Origin: Sphingomicrobium lutaoense
Lineage (GTDB): Bacteria > Pseudomonadota > Alphaproteobacteria > Sphingomonadales > Sphingomonadaceae
DNA length: 64,000 nucleotides
Reading direction: 5' to 3'
Assembly (NCBI RefSeq): GCF_014195685.1
Contig: NZ_JACICF010000001.1
Coordinates: 505,317-569,316 of the forward strand
Position numbers and translations under genes: made by a program. The notes beneath the pieces are model-generated. The model did not search any database and had not been told where the DNA came from. It worked only from the letters and a program-made list of their open reading frames with translations. This document shows positions 25,597-37,099 of this stretch, in pieces (position 1 is the stretch's first letter; each line of letters opens with the position of its first letter).

Positions 25597-27213
25597 ATGG
25601 CTAACACGAACGCAGTGGCCCCCTCGGGGCTGCCCGATGGTGACAGCGCAGGCACCATCTTGGGACACCCCAAGGGGCTGTTCGTCCTGTTCTTCGCTGA
25701 AATGTGGGAGCGCTTTTCCTATTACGGGATGCGCGCCCTGCTCATCTTCTATCTCGTCCAGCACTGGATGTTCTCGGATAGCGATGCCTCGATCATCTAC
25801 GGCGCCTATACCGCGCTCGTCTATATCGCCCCGGTGGTGGGCGGCTATCTCGCCGACCGCTATCTCGGTCAGCGAAAGGCCGTTCTGTTCGGCGCGATCC
25901 TGCTGACCTTCGGCCACTTCTTCATGGCCTTCGAAGGCGATGGCGGCCAATCGAGCTTCTTCATCAATATCTTCTGGCTGGCGCTGGCGCTGATCATCGT
26001 CGGTTCGGGCTTCCTCAAGGCCAACATCTCGGTGATGGTCGGACAGCTCTATCCGCGTACCGACATCCGCCGCGACCCCGCCTACACGATCTTCTACATG
26101 GGGATTAACATCGGTGCTGCGCTGGGTTCGCTGCTCTGCGGCTATCTCGGCATGCACCCCGACTTCGGCTGGTCCTACGGCTTCGGCGCTGCCGGCATCG
26201 GGATGCTCCTCGGCCTCATCGTGTTCGTCTGGGGCAAGCCGCTCCTGCTCGGACGCGGCGAGCCGAAGAATCCCGAACTGCTGAAGGAACGCACTGTCGG
26301 CCTTCCGCGCGAATGGACGATCTACGGCGCCGGTCTCGGCATGGTCGCCATCTGCTGGCTGGCCATCCAGTATCAGGAACTTGTCGGCTGGGTGCTGGCG
26401 ATCTTCGGCCTCGGCCTTGTTGCCTATGTGCTCTACATCGCCGTCGGACGCCTCTCGCGTGACGAACGCGACCGCATCTTCGCGGCCATGTTCCTCATCT
26501 TCGTGTCGATCGTCTTCTGGGCGCTCTTCGAACAGGCGGGCTCCTCGCTCAACCTGTTCACCGACCGCCATGTCGACACGGGCGGCGTTCCCGCTGCCAT
26601 GTTCCAGTCGATCAACGCGATCTACATCGTGCTTCTCGCACCGGTGTTCGCCGCGCTCTGGACCTGGCTCGCCCGCCGCGGCTGGGAACCCTCCACCCCG
26701 ATGAAGTTTGGCCTTGGCGTGATCCAGGTCGGCCTCGGCTTCCTCGTCCTCGTGTGGGGCGCGCAGGCCGTCGGTCTCGGGGTCGCCACCCCGGTGATCT
26801 TCATCTTCCTCATCTACCTTCTGCACACGACCGGTGAGCTCTGCCTCTCGCCCGTGGGTCTCAGCGCGATGAACCGCCTGTCGCCCGGGCACATGGCCTC
26901 GCTGATCATGGGCACCTGGTTCTTCGCATCGGCCACCGGCAACTTCGCCGCGGGCCTCATCGCCGCCGCCACCGGCGCCGAAGGCGTGGGCGAGGAAGCG
27001 GGCAAGCAGGTCGTCATCGACGTCTACTCGACGGTCGGCTGGTATGCCGTCGGCATCGGCGTCGTGGTGATGCTGGTCTCGCCCTTCGTGAAGAAGCTGA
27101 TGCATCTCGACACGCTCAAGGACGACGATGATCTGGCGGGTACCGCCGAACTCGCCGAACCGGCCGCGCCGGGCATGCATCCCGAAGAGGAAACCGCGCC
27201 GCGCACCCGCTAA
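25597..27213 (+). CDS. Proton-coupled oligopeptide symporter (POT/PTR family)
   Basis: 538 residues with about 14 hydrophobic segments. The signature EMWERFSYYGMRALL contains the ExxER proton-coupling motif; GGYLADRYLG, SGFLKANISVMVG and FYMGINIGAALG follow as in DtpA/DtpB-type transporters. It imports di- and tripeptides with protons at the inner membrane. GGGAGG precedes the ATG and a strong terminator follows. Two amidohydrolases lie just downstream, one a predicted lipoprotein, which might link peptide uptake with peptide hydrolysis. Confidence 0.93.
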   Translation: MANTNAVAPSGLPDGDSAGTILGHPKGLFVLFFAEMWERFSYYGMRALLIFYLVQHWMFSDSDASIIYGAYTALVYIAPVVGGYLADRYLGQRKAVLFGAILLTFGHFFMAFEGDGGQSSFFINIFWLALALIIVGSGFLKANISVMVGQLYPRTDIRRDPAYTIFYMGINIGAALGSLLCGYLGMHPDFGWSYGFGAAGIGMLLGLIVFVWGKPLLLGRGEPKNPELLKERTVGLPREWTIYGAGLGMVAICWLAIQYQELVGWVLAIFGLGLVAYVLYIAVGRLSRDERDRIFAAMFLIFVSIVFWALFEQAGSSLNLFTDRHVDTGGVPAAMFQSINAIYIVLLAPVFAALWTWLARRGWEPSTPMKFGLGVIQVGLGFLVLVWGAQAVGLGVATPVIFIFLIYLLHTTGELCLSPVGLSAMNRLSPGHMASLIMGTWFFASATGNFAAGLIAAATGAEGVGEEAGKQVVIDVYSTVGWYAVGIGVVVMLVSPFVKKLMHLDTLKDDDDLAGTAELAEPAAPGMHPEEETAPRTR

Positions 27214-27237
27214 GCGGACGGCCGGTTTCAAAAGAAG

Positions 27238-27268
27238 AGGGGCGGCGTTCGCGTCGCCCCTTTTTCTT
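27238..27268 (+). terminator. Rho-independent terminator after the peptide symporter
   Basis: AGGGGCGGCG (27238-27247), UUCG loop, CGTCGCCCCT (27252-27261), followed by TTTTCTTT. Ten pairs with one G-T. Confidence 0.85.
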
Positions 27269-27320
27269 TGCCCCAAACCTCGCCATGGTGCGCCTCCCAT
27301 CAGGCCAAGGAGGTTTCGTA

Positions 27321-28727
27321 ATGCGGTCTTTGTTTCAACATCTGGCACTCGCCACCAGCGCACTCGCGCTCACGGCCTGCCAGGTCGGCGGCACCGAAAG
27401 CGCGGGCGACAATGCTCCGCCGCAGCGTTTCAGCAAGGACCCGTACCCCTCGCGCTACCAGCCCTATCCCGGCGTCCCCACGCTGATCACCAACGCCACC
27501 ATCTTCGACGGCGTGGGCGGCCGCATCGACAATGGCGCGGTCTATATCGCGAACGGCAAGATCGAAGCCGTCGGCCACGCCGCCGCGATGGCACTCCCCG
27601 AGGGCATCGCCACGATCGACGGCACCGGCATGTATGTCACGCCCGGCATTATCGACGTGCACAGCCACCTCGGCAACTATCCCGCGCCCTCGGTGCAGGC
27701 CCATTCGGACGGCAACGAAGCCACCGACCCCAACACCGCCTATGTCTGGACCGAACATTCGATTTGGCCGCAGGACCCGGGCTTTTCCCGGGCGCTCGCC
27801 AATGGCGGCGTCACCGCGCTCCAGGTGCTGCCGGGTTCGGCCAACCTCTTCGGAGGCCGCTCGGTCACGCTCAAGAACGTGCCGGGCCGCAACGTGATGG
27901 ACATGAAGTTCCCGAGCGCCCCCTACGGCCTCAAGATGGCGTGCGGCGAAAATCCCAAGCGCGTCTATGGCGGCAAGGGCGGCCCCGCTTCGCGCATGGC
28001 CAATGTCGCGGTCACACGCGAACAGTGGATCAAGGCCGAGGCCTATGACCGCGAGTGGGACAAATATGAAGCCAAGGGCGGCAAGATGCCCAAGCGCGAC
28101 CTCACGCTCGACACGCTGCGCGGCGTGCTCGACGGAGAGATCCTCGTCCACAACCATTGCTACCGCGCCGACGAGATGAGCATCATGCTCCAGATGGCCA
28201 AGGAGTTCGGCTACAAGGTCACCAGCTTCCAGCACGCGGTCGAAGCCTACAAGATCGCCGACCTCCTCGCCGAGGCAGGCACCTGCTCGGCGATGTGGGC
28301 CGACTGGTACGGCTTCAAGATGGAAAGCTACGACGCGATCAACGAGAATATTCCCTTCGTCCATGCGGCGGGGGGCTGCGCGATCACCCATTCGGACGAT
28401 CCCGACGGGATCCAGCGCCTCAACCAGGAAACCGCCAAGGCACTTGCCGCAGGCCGCCGAGCGGGGCTCGATATCAGCGATGCCGAGGCCTGGACCTGGC
28501 TGTCGGCCAACCCCGCGAGGTCGCTCGGCATCTTCGATCGCACCGGCAGCCTCGAGCCCGGCAAGATGGCCGATGTCGTGCTGTGGAACGGCAATCCCTA
28601 CAGCGTCTACACCCGCCCCGCGAAGGTCTGGGTGGACGGCGCGCTTCTCTATGACGCGGCCAATCCCGCGCTCCGACCGACCAGTGACTTCGAGCTGGGC
28701 CAGCCCGGCGAAGGAGATGTGAAATGA
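27321..28727 (+). CDS. Amidohydrolase family lipoprotein, metal site intact
   Basis: 468 residues from the ATG at 27321, which has AAGGAGG upstream. The N-terminus has a lipobox (LALTACQVGG), so the protein is probably a membrane-anchored lipoprotein. An imidazolonepropionase-like amidohydrolase domain follows: TPGIIDVHSHLG with the metal-binding HxH, LVHNHC, FQHAVEA and THSDDPDG with the metal-ligand Asp. Related proteins are annotated as Xaa-Pro-type dipeptidases or imidazolonases; the substrate is open. It overlaps the next gene, a second amidohydrolase, by ATGA. Confidence 0.85.
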   Translation: MRSLFQHLALATSALALTACQVGGTESAGDNAPPQRFSKDPYPSRYQPYPGVPTLITNATIFDGVGGRIDNGAVYIANGKIEAVGHAAAMALPEGIATIDGTGMYVTPGIIDVHSHLGNYPAPSVQAHSDGNEATDPNTAYVWTEHSIWPQDPGFSRALANGGVTALQVLPGSANLFGGRSVTLKNVPGRNVMDMKFPSAPYGLKMACGENPKRVYGGKGGPASRMANVAVTREQWIKAEAYDREWDKYEAKGGKMPKRDLTLDTLRGVLDGEILVHNHCYRADEMSIMLQMAKEFGYKVTSFQHAVEAYKIADLLAEAGTCSAMWADWYGFKMESYDAINENIPFVHAAGGCAITHSDDPDGIQRLNQETAKALAAGRRAGLDISDAEAWTWLSANPARSLGIFDRTGSLEPGKMADVVLWNGNPYSVYTRPAKVWVDGALLYDAANPALRPTSDFELGQPGEGDVK

Positions 28728-30013
28728 AGAAGCTTCTCATTGCCGCCGCCGCGCTGATCGCGGCTCCGCTTTCGGCCCAGCCCGTCGCGATTACCGGCGG
28801 CAAGCTGGTGGTGGGTGACGGCTCCCCGCCGATCGAAAATGGCGTGGTGGTCATCAACGACGGCCGCGTGGTCGCGGTCGGCGGCCCCGGCACCACGATA
28901 CCCGCGGGCGCCACCATCATCGCCGCTCCCGGCAAGTGGATTACCCCCGGCATCGTCGCCAGCTTCTCGCGCATCGGCCTCGTGGAGGTCGATGGCGGGG
29001 TGCCCGGCGCCGATGACAGCGATGCCGACGACAGCCCCTATTCGGCGGCGCTCGACATCGGCTGGTCGGTCAATCCCGCCGCCAGCCCGGTGGCAGTGAG
29101 CCGCGCCGACGGCGTCACCCGCGCGGTGATCGCGCCCAATGCGGGCGAGCATATCTTCGCCGGACGCGGCGCGGTGATCGACACCGCCGCCGACTATGAC
29201 CCGATTACTCGCCCGCGCGCCTTCCAGCTGGTCGAGCTGGGCGAGCGCGGCACCAGCCTCGCGGGCGGCTCGCGCTCGGCGGCCTATCTCACCTTTACCG
29301 AGGCCCTGCGCGCGGCGCGCGACGGGCGCCAGCCCGGCGGCCCCGACGACAGCCTTTGGACCGATGCCGACCTGCGTGCGCTCGCACCCGTCGTGCGCGG
29401 CGAGGAAAAGCTGTTCGTCCATGTCAATCGCGCGGTGGACATCGTCAACGCGCTCAAGCTGCGCCGCGAATTCCCGCGGCTCGACATGGTGCTGGTCGGC
29501 GTCGCCGAAGGCTGGATGGTCGCGCGCGAAATCGCCGCGGCAGGCGTTCCGGTGATCGCCGAACCGCTGCTCAACCGCCCCGACAGCTTCGAGCAATTGG
29601 CCGCGACCCAGTCGAACATCGGGCGGATGCGCAAGGCGGGGGTCGACGTCTCGGTGTCACTGATTACCGAATGGGTCTCGCGCGGCGCGCGCAACCAGCG
29701 CCAATATGCAGGCAATCTCGTCGCTCTGAACCGCGTCCCGGGCCATGAGGGCGTGAGCTGGGACGAGGCTTTCGCGATGATCACCTCGCGCCCCGCCGCG
29801 ATGGTCGGCATGGCAGGAGAGATTGGCGTCCTCAAGCGCGGCGCACGCGCCGATGTCGTGGTCTGGTCGGACGATCCGCTCGAACTGTCGAGCGCCGCCG
29901 AACAGGTGTGGATCGACGGGGTGCAGCAAAGCCTAGAGACGCGCCAGACGCGGCTTCGCGACCGCTACCGCCACATCGCTCGCCAGGCATTGCCGCCCTC
30001 CTACCGCAAATAG
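28724..30013 (+). CDS. Second amidohydrolase-fold protein lacking the metal-site histidines
   Basis: 429 residues with a signal peptide (LLIAAAALIAAPLSAQ). It keeps the amidohydrolase beta-sandwich start (ITGGKLVVGDGSPPIENGVVVI) and end (VLKRGARADVVVWSDDPLE), but where the family has TPGxIDxHxH it reads TPGIVASFSRIG. The later metal-binding positions are also not obvious. It is therefore likely inactive as a metallohydrolase and may be a structural partner of the upstream protein, with which it is translationally coupled. A frameshift is not evident; the frame is clean throughout. Confidence 0.8.
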   Translation: MKKLLIAAAALIAAPLSAQPVAITGGKLVVGDGSPPIENGVVVINDGRVVAVGGPGTTIPAGATIIAAPGKWITPGIVASFSRIGLVEVDGGVPGADDSDADDSPYSAALDIGWSVNPAASPVAVSRADGVTRAVIAPNAGEHIFAGRGAVIDTAADYDPITRPRAFQLVELGERGTSLAGGSRSAAYLTFTEALRAARDGRQPGGPDDSLWTDADLRALAPVVRGEEKLFVHVNRAVDIVNALKLRREFPRLDMVLVGVAEGWMVAREIAAAGVPVIAEPLLNRPDSFEQLAATQSNIGRMRKAGVDVSVSLITEWVSRGARNQRQYAGNLVALNRVPGHEGVSWDEAFAMITSRPAAMVGMAGEIGVLKRGARADVVVWSDDPLELSSAAEQVWIDGVQQSLETRQTRLRDRYRHIARQALPPSYRK

Positions 30014-30023
30014 GCGGCGCGCC

Positions 30024-31427
30024 TCATTCGCGATTGCCGGGCGCCATCTTGCGCGCCCGGTAATCGGCGAGCATCGCCTTCAGTTCGGGGGCGAACAGGT
30101 ACAGCGCGATGACATTGGGCACCGCCATCAGGAAGAAGGCGCTGTCGACGAAGCTGATGACGATATCGAGCGAGAAGATCGCGCCTGCGGGCAGGAGCGC
30201 GATGAACAACAGCTTGTAGGTCATCAGCGCGGCCCGGCTGCCGCCGAACAGATAGCCCCAGGCCTGCGCTCCGTAGAAGCCCCAGGCGCAGATGGTCGAA
30301 TAAGCGAACAGGATGACCGCCGCGGCAAGAAGATAGGGCATCCACCAGGCGACATTGGCAAAGGCCTGGCTGGTGATCCCGATATCGTCGAGGGCGGGAT
30401 CGACCCAGGTGCCCGCCACCACCAGCGCCAGCCCGCCGAGAGAGCAGATCACCACCGTGTCGATGAACGGCTCCAGCAAGGCGACCATGCCTTCGGATAC
30501 CGGCTCGCGGGTGCGCGCATGGACGTGCGCCATCACCGAAGAACCCGTCCCCGCCTCGGTGGAAAAGACCGCTCGGCGCATCCCCACGACAAAGGCGCCG
30601 ATCGCGCCGCCCGCGGCGGCTTCGCCGGTGAAGGCATCGCCGACGATCGCCGCCAGCGCGGCGGGGATCTCGTCGAACCCGACGATGAGGATGATGAGAA
30701 TGCCGAGGAGATAGATCGACCCCATGGTCGGCACGATCGCGGCGGTGACGCGGCCCAGCCAGCGCGCGCCGCCGAAGATGACGAGCGCGGTGAAGAAGGA
30801 CAGCACCAGTCCGTAAAGAAGCGCGGTGCCCGTATCGTCGCCCAGTCCGAAGACATTGCCGGCCTGCGAAAAGCTCTGGTTAACCTGGAACATGGGAAGC
30901 GCGGCGAAGATGGCGAAGAAGGCATAGATGCCGCCCGCCCATTTGCCGAGGCGCGGATGGCCGCGCGCCGCCAGCCCGTTCTTCAAGGTGTACATCGGCC
31001 CGCCGCGCACCGTTCCGTCGGGCATTTCCTCGCGATATTTCATGCCCAGCGTGACTTCGGAAAATTTGAGCGTCATCGCGAACCAGCCGATGACGAACAT
31101 CCAGAAAATGGCGCCCGGCCCGCCCATCGCCAGCGCCACCGCGACCCCCGCGATATTGCCGAGCCCGACGGTGCCCGAAAGCGCGGTCGACAGCGCCTGG
31201 AACTGGGTCATCTCGCCCGAACCGTCCGACGGAGCGAGGCGCCCGCGCACCGTAGCAAGGCCGTGGGTGAAGCCCCGAAGGTTCACGAACCCCAGGTAGA
31301 AAGTGAAGAAAAGCATCGGCAGCGCCAGCCAGATGACGATGAGGCCGACCTGCGCACCAAGGATTTCGACTTCGAAAAAGACCGCGTTGCCAAGGGCATC
31401 GATGGCCGAAGAGGCCCAGTTTAGCAT
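30024..31427 (-). CDS. Sodium:alanine/glycine symporter (AGCS family)
   Basis: 467 residues, about 11 membrane segments. Family motifs include GTVGLGNIAGVAVALAMGGP with the sodium/amino-acid site, LGMKYRE and VFSTEAGTGSSVMAHVHA. It takes up alanine or glycine with sodium. I chose the ATG at 31427 (MLNWASS) with GAAAGG upstream; an earlier ATG at 31457 adds ten polar residues. It is convergent with the amidohydrolase pair, ten bases away. Confidence 0.92.
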   Translation of the reverse strand: MLNWASSAIDALGNAVFFEVEILGAQVGLIVIWLALPMLFFTFYLGFVNLRGFTHGLATVRGRLAPSDGSGEMTQFQALSTALSGTVGLGNIAGVAVALAMGGPGAIFWMFVIGWFAMTLKFSEVTLGMKYREEMPDGTVRGGPMYTLKNGLAARGHPRLGKWAGGIYAFFAIFAALPMFQVNQSFSQAGNVFGLGDDTGTALLYGLVLSFFTALVIFGGARWLGRVTAAIVPTMGSIYLLGILIILIVGFDEIPAALAAIVGDAFTGEAAAGGAIGAFVVGMRRAVFSTEAGTGSSVMAHVHARTREPVSEGMVALLEPFIDTVVICSLGGLALVVAGTWVDPALDDIGITSQAFANVAWWMPYLLAAAVILFAYSTICAWGFYGAQAWGYLFGGSRAALMTYKLLFIALLPAGAIFSLDIVISFVDSAFFLMAVPNVIALYLFAPELKAMLADYRARKMAPGNRE

Positions 31428-31587
31428 CAGATTTTGCCTTTCGGGCCGGTTCCGCAATCCGCCAATCTAGCGCGGCCGGGTGGACTTGCAACCAAGGGCG
31501 AAACCCGCTGTTAATGGCTTGATATTAAGCCCCATATCGGCTTTCCCGAGTGGGCTCGGACAGCATCAGGGGATCATTGGCCTTTTC

Positions 31588-32922
31588 ATGGAACGCAAAT
31601 ATTTCGGAACCGACGGCATCAGGGGCCGCGTCAACGCTTCGGCGATGACCGCGCAAATGGCGCTGCGTGTCGGGCAGGCGGCGGGGCGTCATTTCCGCCG
31701 TGGCGATCATCGCCACAAGGTGCTGATCGGCAAGGATACGCGCCTGTCGGGCTACATGATCGAGAATGCGCTGTCGGCGGGTTTCGCTTCGGTCGGCGTC
31801 GATGTCGTCTGGGTCGGGCCGATGCCCACGCCCGCGGTGGCGATGCTCACCCATTCGATGCGCGCCGACATGGGCGTGATGATCTCGGCCAGCCACAATC
31901 CCTTCGAGGACAATGGTATCAAGCTCTTCGGCCCCGACGGCTACAAGCTGTCCGACGCCGACGAGCGCGAAATCGAACGCCTCATCGACGAGGAACCCGA
32001 ACTGGCGCCCCCCGAAGAGGTGGGCCGGATCAAGCGGATCGACGATGCGCGCGGCCGTTATGTCCATTTCGCCAAGGAAACCTTCCCGGGCGAACTCAGC
32101 CTCGCGGGTCTGAAGGTGGTGATCGATTGCGCCAATGGCGCGGCCTACCATGTCGCTCCCGATGCCCTGTGGGAATTGGGCGCCGACGTCATCGAACTGG
32201 GGACCAGCCCCGATGGCACCAACATCAACCGCGACTGCGGCTCGACCTCGCCTGACCTTCTTCGCAAGACGGTGGTGGAATCGGGCGCCGACATCGGGCT
32301 CGCGCTCGACGGCGATGCCGACCGGCTGATCGTGGTCGATGAAAAGGGCACGATCGTCGATGGCGACCAACTGATGGCGCGCATCGCCCTGACGCTGAAG
32401 GAACGGGGCCAGCTCAAGGGCGGGGCGCTCGTCGCCACGGTTATGAGCAATCTGGGCCTCGAACGCCGCTTGGCCGAGGAAGGCATCGGCATGAAGCGCA
32501 CCAAGGTGGGCGACCGCTATGTGCTCGAGGAAATGAAGGCCTCGGGCTGCAACCTCGGCGGCGAACAGTCGGGCCATATCATCCTGTCGGACCATGCCAC
32601 TACGGGCGACGGCCTGGTCGCGGGGCTGCAGATCCTCGCCGCGCTGGTCGAAGGCGGCAAACCCGCCAGCGAAATGCTGTCGCTCTTCACTCCGGTGCCG
32701 CAGCTTCTCAAGAATGTCCGCTATGGCGGCGGCGCTCCGCTCGAAGATGACAAGGTGAAGGCCGCGATTGCCGATGCCGAGGCGAAGCTCGAACAGCGCG
32801 GTCGGCTGGTGATCCGCAAGTCGGGGACCGAACCCGTTATCCGCGTGATGGCCGAAGGCGATGATCCCTCGCTCGTCGAGGCGATGGTCGACCAGGTCTG
32901 CGAGGCGGTGGCAGCGGCGTGA
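31588..32922 (+). CDS. glmM: Phosphoglucosamine mutase
   Basis: 444 residues. [13 protein letters not shown] at the N-terminus, the active-site phosphoserine loop [12 protein letters not shown], the metal-binding loop [10 protein letters not shown] and the phosphate-binding [14 protein letters not shown] identify GlmM. It interconverts glucosamine-6-phosphate and glucosamine-1-phosphate for UDP-GlcNAc, which also feeds the WecB/WecC steps encoded at the right of the window. The ATG at 31588 has AGGGGAT upstream. Its stop overlaps the GTG start of the thiD fusion gene. Confidence 0.95.
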   Translation: MERKYFGTDGIRGRVNASAMTAQMALRVGQAAGRHFRRGDHRHKVLIGKDTRLSGYMIENALSAGFASVGVDVVWVGPMPTPAVAMLTHSMRADMGVMISASHNPFEDNGIKLFGPDGYKLSDADEREIERLIDEEPELAPPEEVGRIKRIDDARGRYVHFAKETFPGELSLAGLKVVIDCANGAAYHVAPDALWELGADVIELGTSPDGTNINRDCGSTSPDLLRKTVVESGADIGLALDGDADRLIVVDEKGTIVDGDQLMARIALTLKERGQLKGGALVATVMSNLGLERRLAEEGIGMKRTKVGDRYVLEEMKASGCNLGGEQSGHIILSDHATTGDGLVAGLQILAALVEGGKPASEMLSLFTPVPQLLKNVRYGGGAPLEDDKVKAAIADAEAKLEQRGRLVIRKSGTEPVIRVMAEGDDPSLVEAMVDQVCEAVAAA

Positions 32923-34103
32923 GCATCGCGCGCATCCTTGTCATTGCCGGATCGGATTCGGGCGGCGGTGCCGGCATCCAGGCCGACATCAAGACGATCA
33001 CCATGCTCGGCGGCCATGCGCTCACCGCAGTGACCGCGGTGACCGCGCAGAACAGCCGGGGGGTCGAAGGCATCCATCCCGTGCCCACCGAAATGGTGGT
33101 CGCGCAGATCGACGCCTGCCTCAAGGATTTCGGTGCCGATGCGATCAAGGTGGGGATGATCGGCAGCGCCTTCGCCGCGCGCACCGTCGCCGACCGGCTC
33201 AAACGTCTGCATTGCCCGATCATCGTCGACCCGGTGATGGTCGCCACCTCGGGCGCGACGCTCTCGGATGACGAAACGGTCGATGCCCTGGGCGCGCTGA
33301 TGGACGTGGCGACGCTCATTACTCCCAACATCCCCGAACTCAAGCGGCTCACCGCGCGCAACGACACCGTCGCCGCCGCGCTCGAACTGGTCGCCCGCCA
33401 CGGCGCGCCCGTGCTCATGAAAGGCGGGCATGAGGAAGAGGGCGAAGCCGTCGCCGACGTCCTCTACGAAGAAGACAATATCACCAGCTGGCAGGGCACC
33501 CGCATCGACACGATGCACACCCACGGCACCGGCTGCACGCTCGCCAGCGCGGTCGCCACTTTCCTCGGCCAGGGCGACAAGATCCACGACGCCATCGCCA
33601 AGGCCCGCGACTTCGTCCGCCTCGCGCTCCTCGAAGCCCCGGGCCTCGGGCGCGGCCACGGCCCGATGGGCCATGGCGCAGTCCGCCTCGATGTAGGAAA
33701 TGACACCGCCCCCCGCCTCAACCAGGTAACCGTCACAGGATCCGACTATAAGAAAATGGTCGAATTCTACCGCAAGATCGGCCTCAAGCAGATCGTCGAC
33801 AGCCCCGACAACGGCTACGCCCGTTTCGAATGCGGCGGCGGCGCGACCCTGTCGGTGCAATGCGATCCCGAGGTCGAGGTCGAGGACTTCACCGCGCTTT
33901 ATTTCGAACTCGACGACCTCGACCGCCGCGTCCGCGACCTGGCGGGCAAGGGCATTCCCTTCGAACATGGCCCGCGCAACCAGCCCTGGATGTGGCGCGA
34001 GGCGCGGACCCGCGACCCGGCGGGCAACACCATCTTCCTCTACAAGGCGGGCGAGCATCGCCGTTATCCGACCTTCCGGATCGACCGCCCGAGGAAGCGT
34101 TGA
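32919..34103 (+). CDS. thiD: HMP/HMP-P kinase (ThiD) fused to a VOC/glyoxalase-fold domain
   Basis: 394 residues. Residues 1 to about 262 are a complete Thi[46 protein letters not shown] and [12 protein letters not shown]. This part phosphorylates hydroxymethylpyrimidine and its phosphate for thiamine synthesis. Residues about 268-390 are a VOC-superfamily domain ([38 protein letters not shown]). Its role is not known; a regulatory or repair function is speculation. The reading frame is continuous with no stop at the junction. Start GTG at 32919 overlaps the glmM stop; the end overlaps rnhB. Confidence 0.9.
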   Translation: MSIARILVIAGSDSGGGAGIQADIKTITMLGGHALTAVTAVTAQNSRGVEGIHPVPTEMVVAQIDACLKDFGADAIKVGMIGSAFAARTVADRLKRLHCPIIVDPVMVATSGATLSDDETVDALGALMDVATLITPNIPELKRLTARNDTVAAALELVARHGAPVLMKGGHEEEGEAVADVLYEEDNITSWQGTRIDTMHTHGTGCTLASAVATFLGQGDKIHDAIAKARDFVRLALLEAPGLGRGHGPMGHGAVRLDVGNDTAPRLNQVTVTGSDYKKMVEFYRKIGLKQIVDSPDNGYARFECGGGATLSVQCDPEVEVEDFTALYFELDDLDRRVRDLAGKGIPFEHGPRNQPWMWREARTRDPAGNTIFLYKAGEHRRYPTFRIDRPRKR

Positions 34104-34684
34104 TCCGCGCCGGGGTCGACGAAGCGGGGAGGGGGCCGCTCGCCGGTCCCGTCGTCGCTGCGGCCGTCATCCTCTGTCCCGATCCGATCGAGGGCCTCGA
34201 CGATAGCAAGAAGCTGACCCCGCAGCGGCGCGCCGAGCTGGTCAAGATCGTGCGCGCCCATTGCCTTCACGGCGTTGGCGTCGCGAGCGTCGAGGAAATC
34301 GACCGGATCAACATCTTCCAGGCCACCATGCTGGCGATGCATCGCGCGATGGAGCAACTGTGCAAAGCCCTCGAAGGCGCGGTGGACGAAGTGCTAGTCG
34401 ACGGCAATCGTAGCCCCGGCGACTTTCGGGAGGAATGGCGTTGGCCGACCCGCCCGATCGTCGGCGGGGACGGCATCGAGCCCTGCATTTCGGCGGCCTC
34501 GATCGTCGCCAAGGAAGTGCGCGACGAGATGATGCGCGAAGCCGATCTCATCCACCCGGGCTACGGCTTCGGACAGCACAAGGGCTATTGCACCAAGGCC
34601 CATGTCGAAGCGATCCGCAAACAGGGTCCGTGCGACTTCCATCGCCGTTCCTTCGCTCCGATCGCCCAATATTCTCTGATTTGA
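34100..34684 (+). CDS. rnhB: Ribonuclease HII
   Basis: 194 residues. The DEDD metal centre is visible: VDEAGRGPLAGP (Asp, Glu), LVDGN (Asp) and the later Asp in the KEVRDEMM helix; LDDSKKLTPQRR and HPGYGFGQHKGYCTKAH are family signatures. It removes RNA from RNA-DNA hybrids and single ribonucleotides. The start is most likely TTG at 34100, directly overlapping the stop of the thiD fusion gene and preceded by GAGGA. The ccrM gene follows after about 195 bases, a neighbourhood I recall from other alphaproteobacteria. Confidence 0.93.
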   Translation: MIRAGVDEAGRGPLAGPVVAAAVILCPDPIEGLDDSKKLTPQRRAELVKIVRAHCLHGVGVASVEEIDRINIFQATMLAMHRAMEQLCKALEGAVDEVLVDGNRSPGDFREEWRWPTRPIVGGDGIEPCISAASIVAKEVRDEMMREADLIHPGYGFGQHKGYCTKAHVEAIRKQGPCDFHRRSFAPIAQYSLI

Positions 34685-34692
34685 GCCGGTCC

Positions 34693-36972
<2,280 letters not shown>

Positions 36973-37099
36973 GCTTTTACAGCTCCTCCGGACATCTCCG
37001 CGCGGCGAGCGCGCTCGGTTGCTTTCAGAGAAGGGAATTAACCCCCAAAACTTACCAAAGTGCTCAACATGAGGCGGATTTGGTGGCTATAGCGGGGGC

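Noticed and set aside
25510-28391. Minus-strand frames opposite the symporter and amidohydrolase genes
   Set aside because: No domain and no start signal; typical of GC-rich antisense frames.
30519-31424. Open frame antisense to the AGCS symporter
   Set aside because: Highly charged random-like product, no family.
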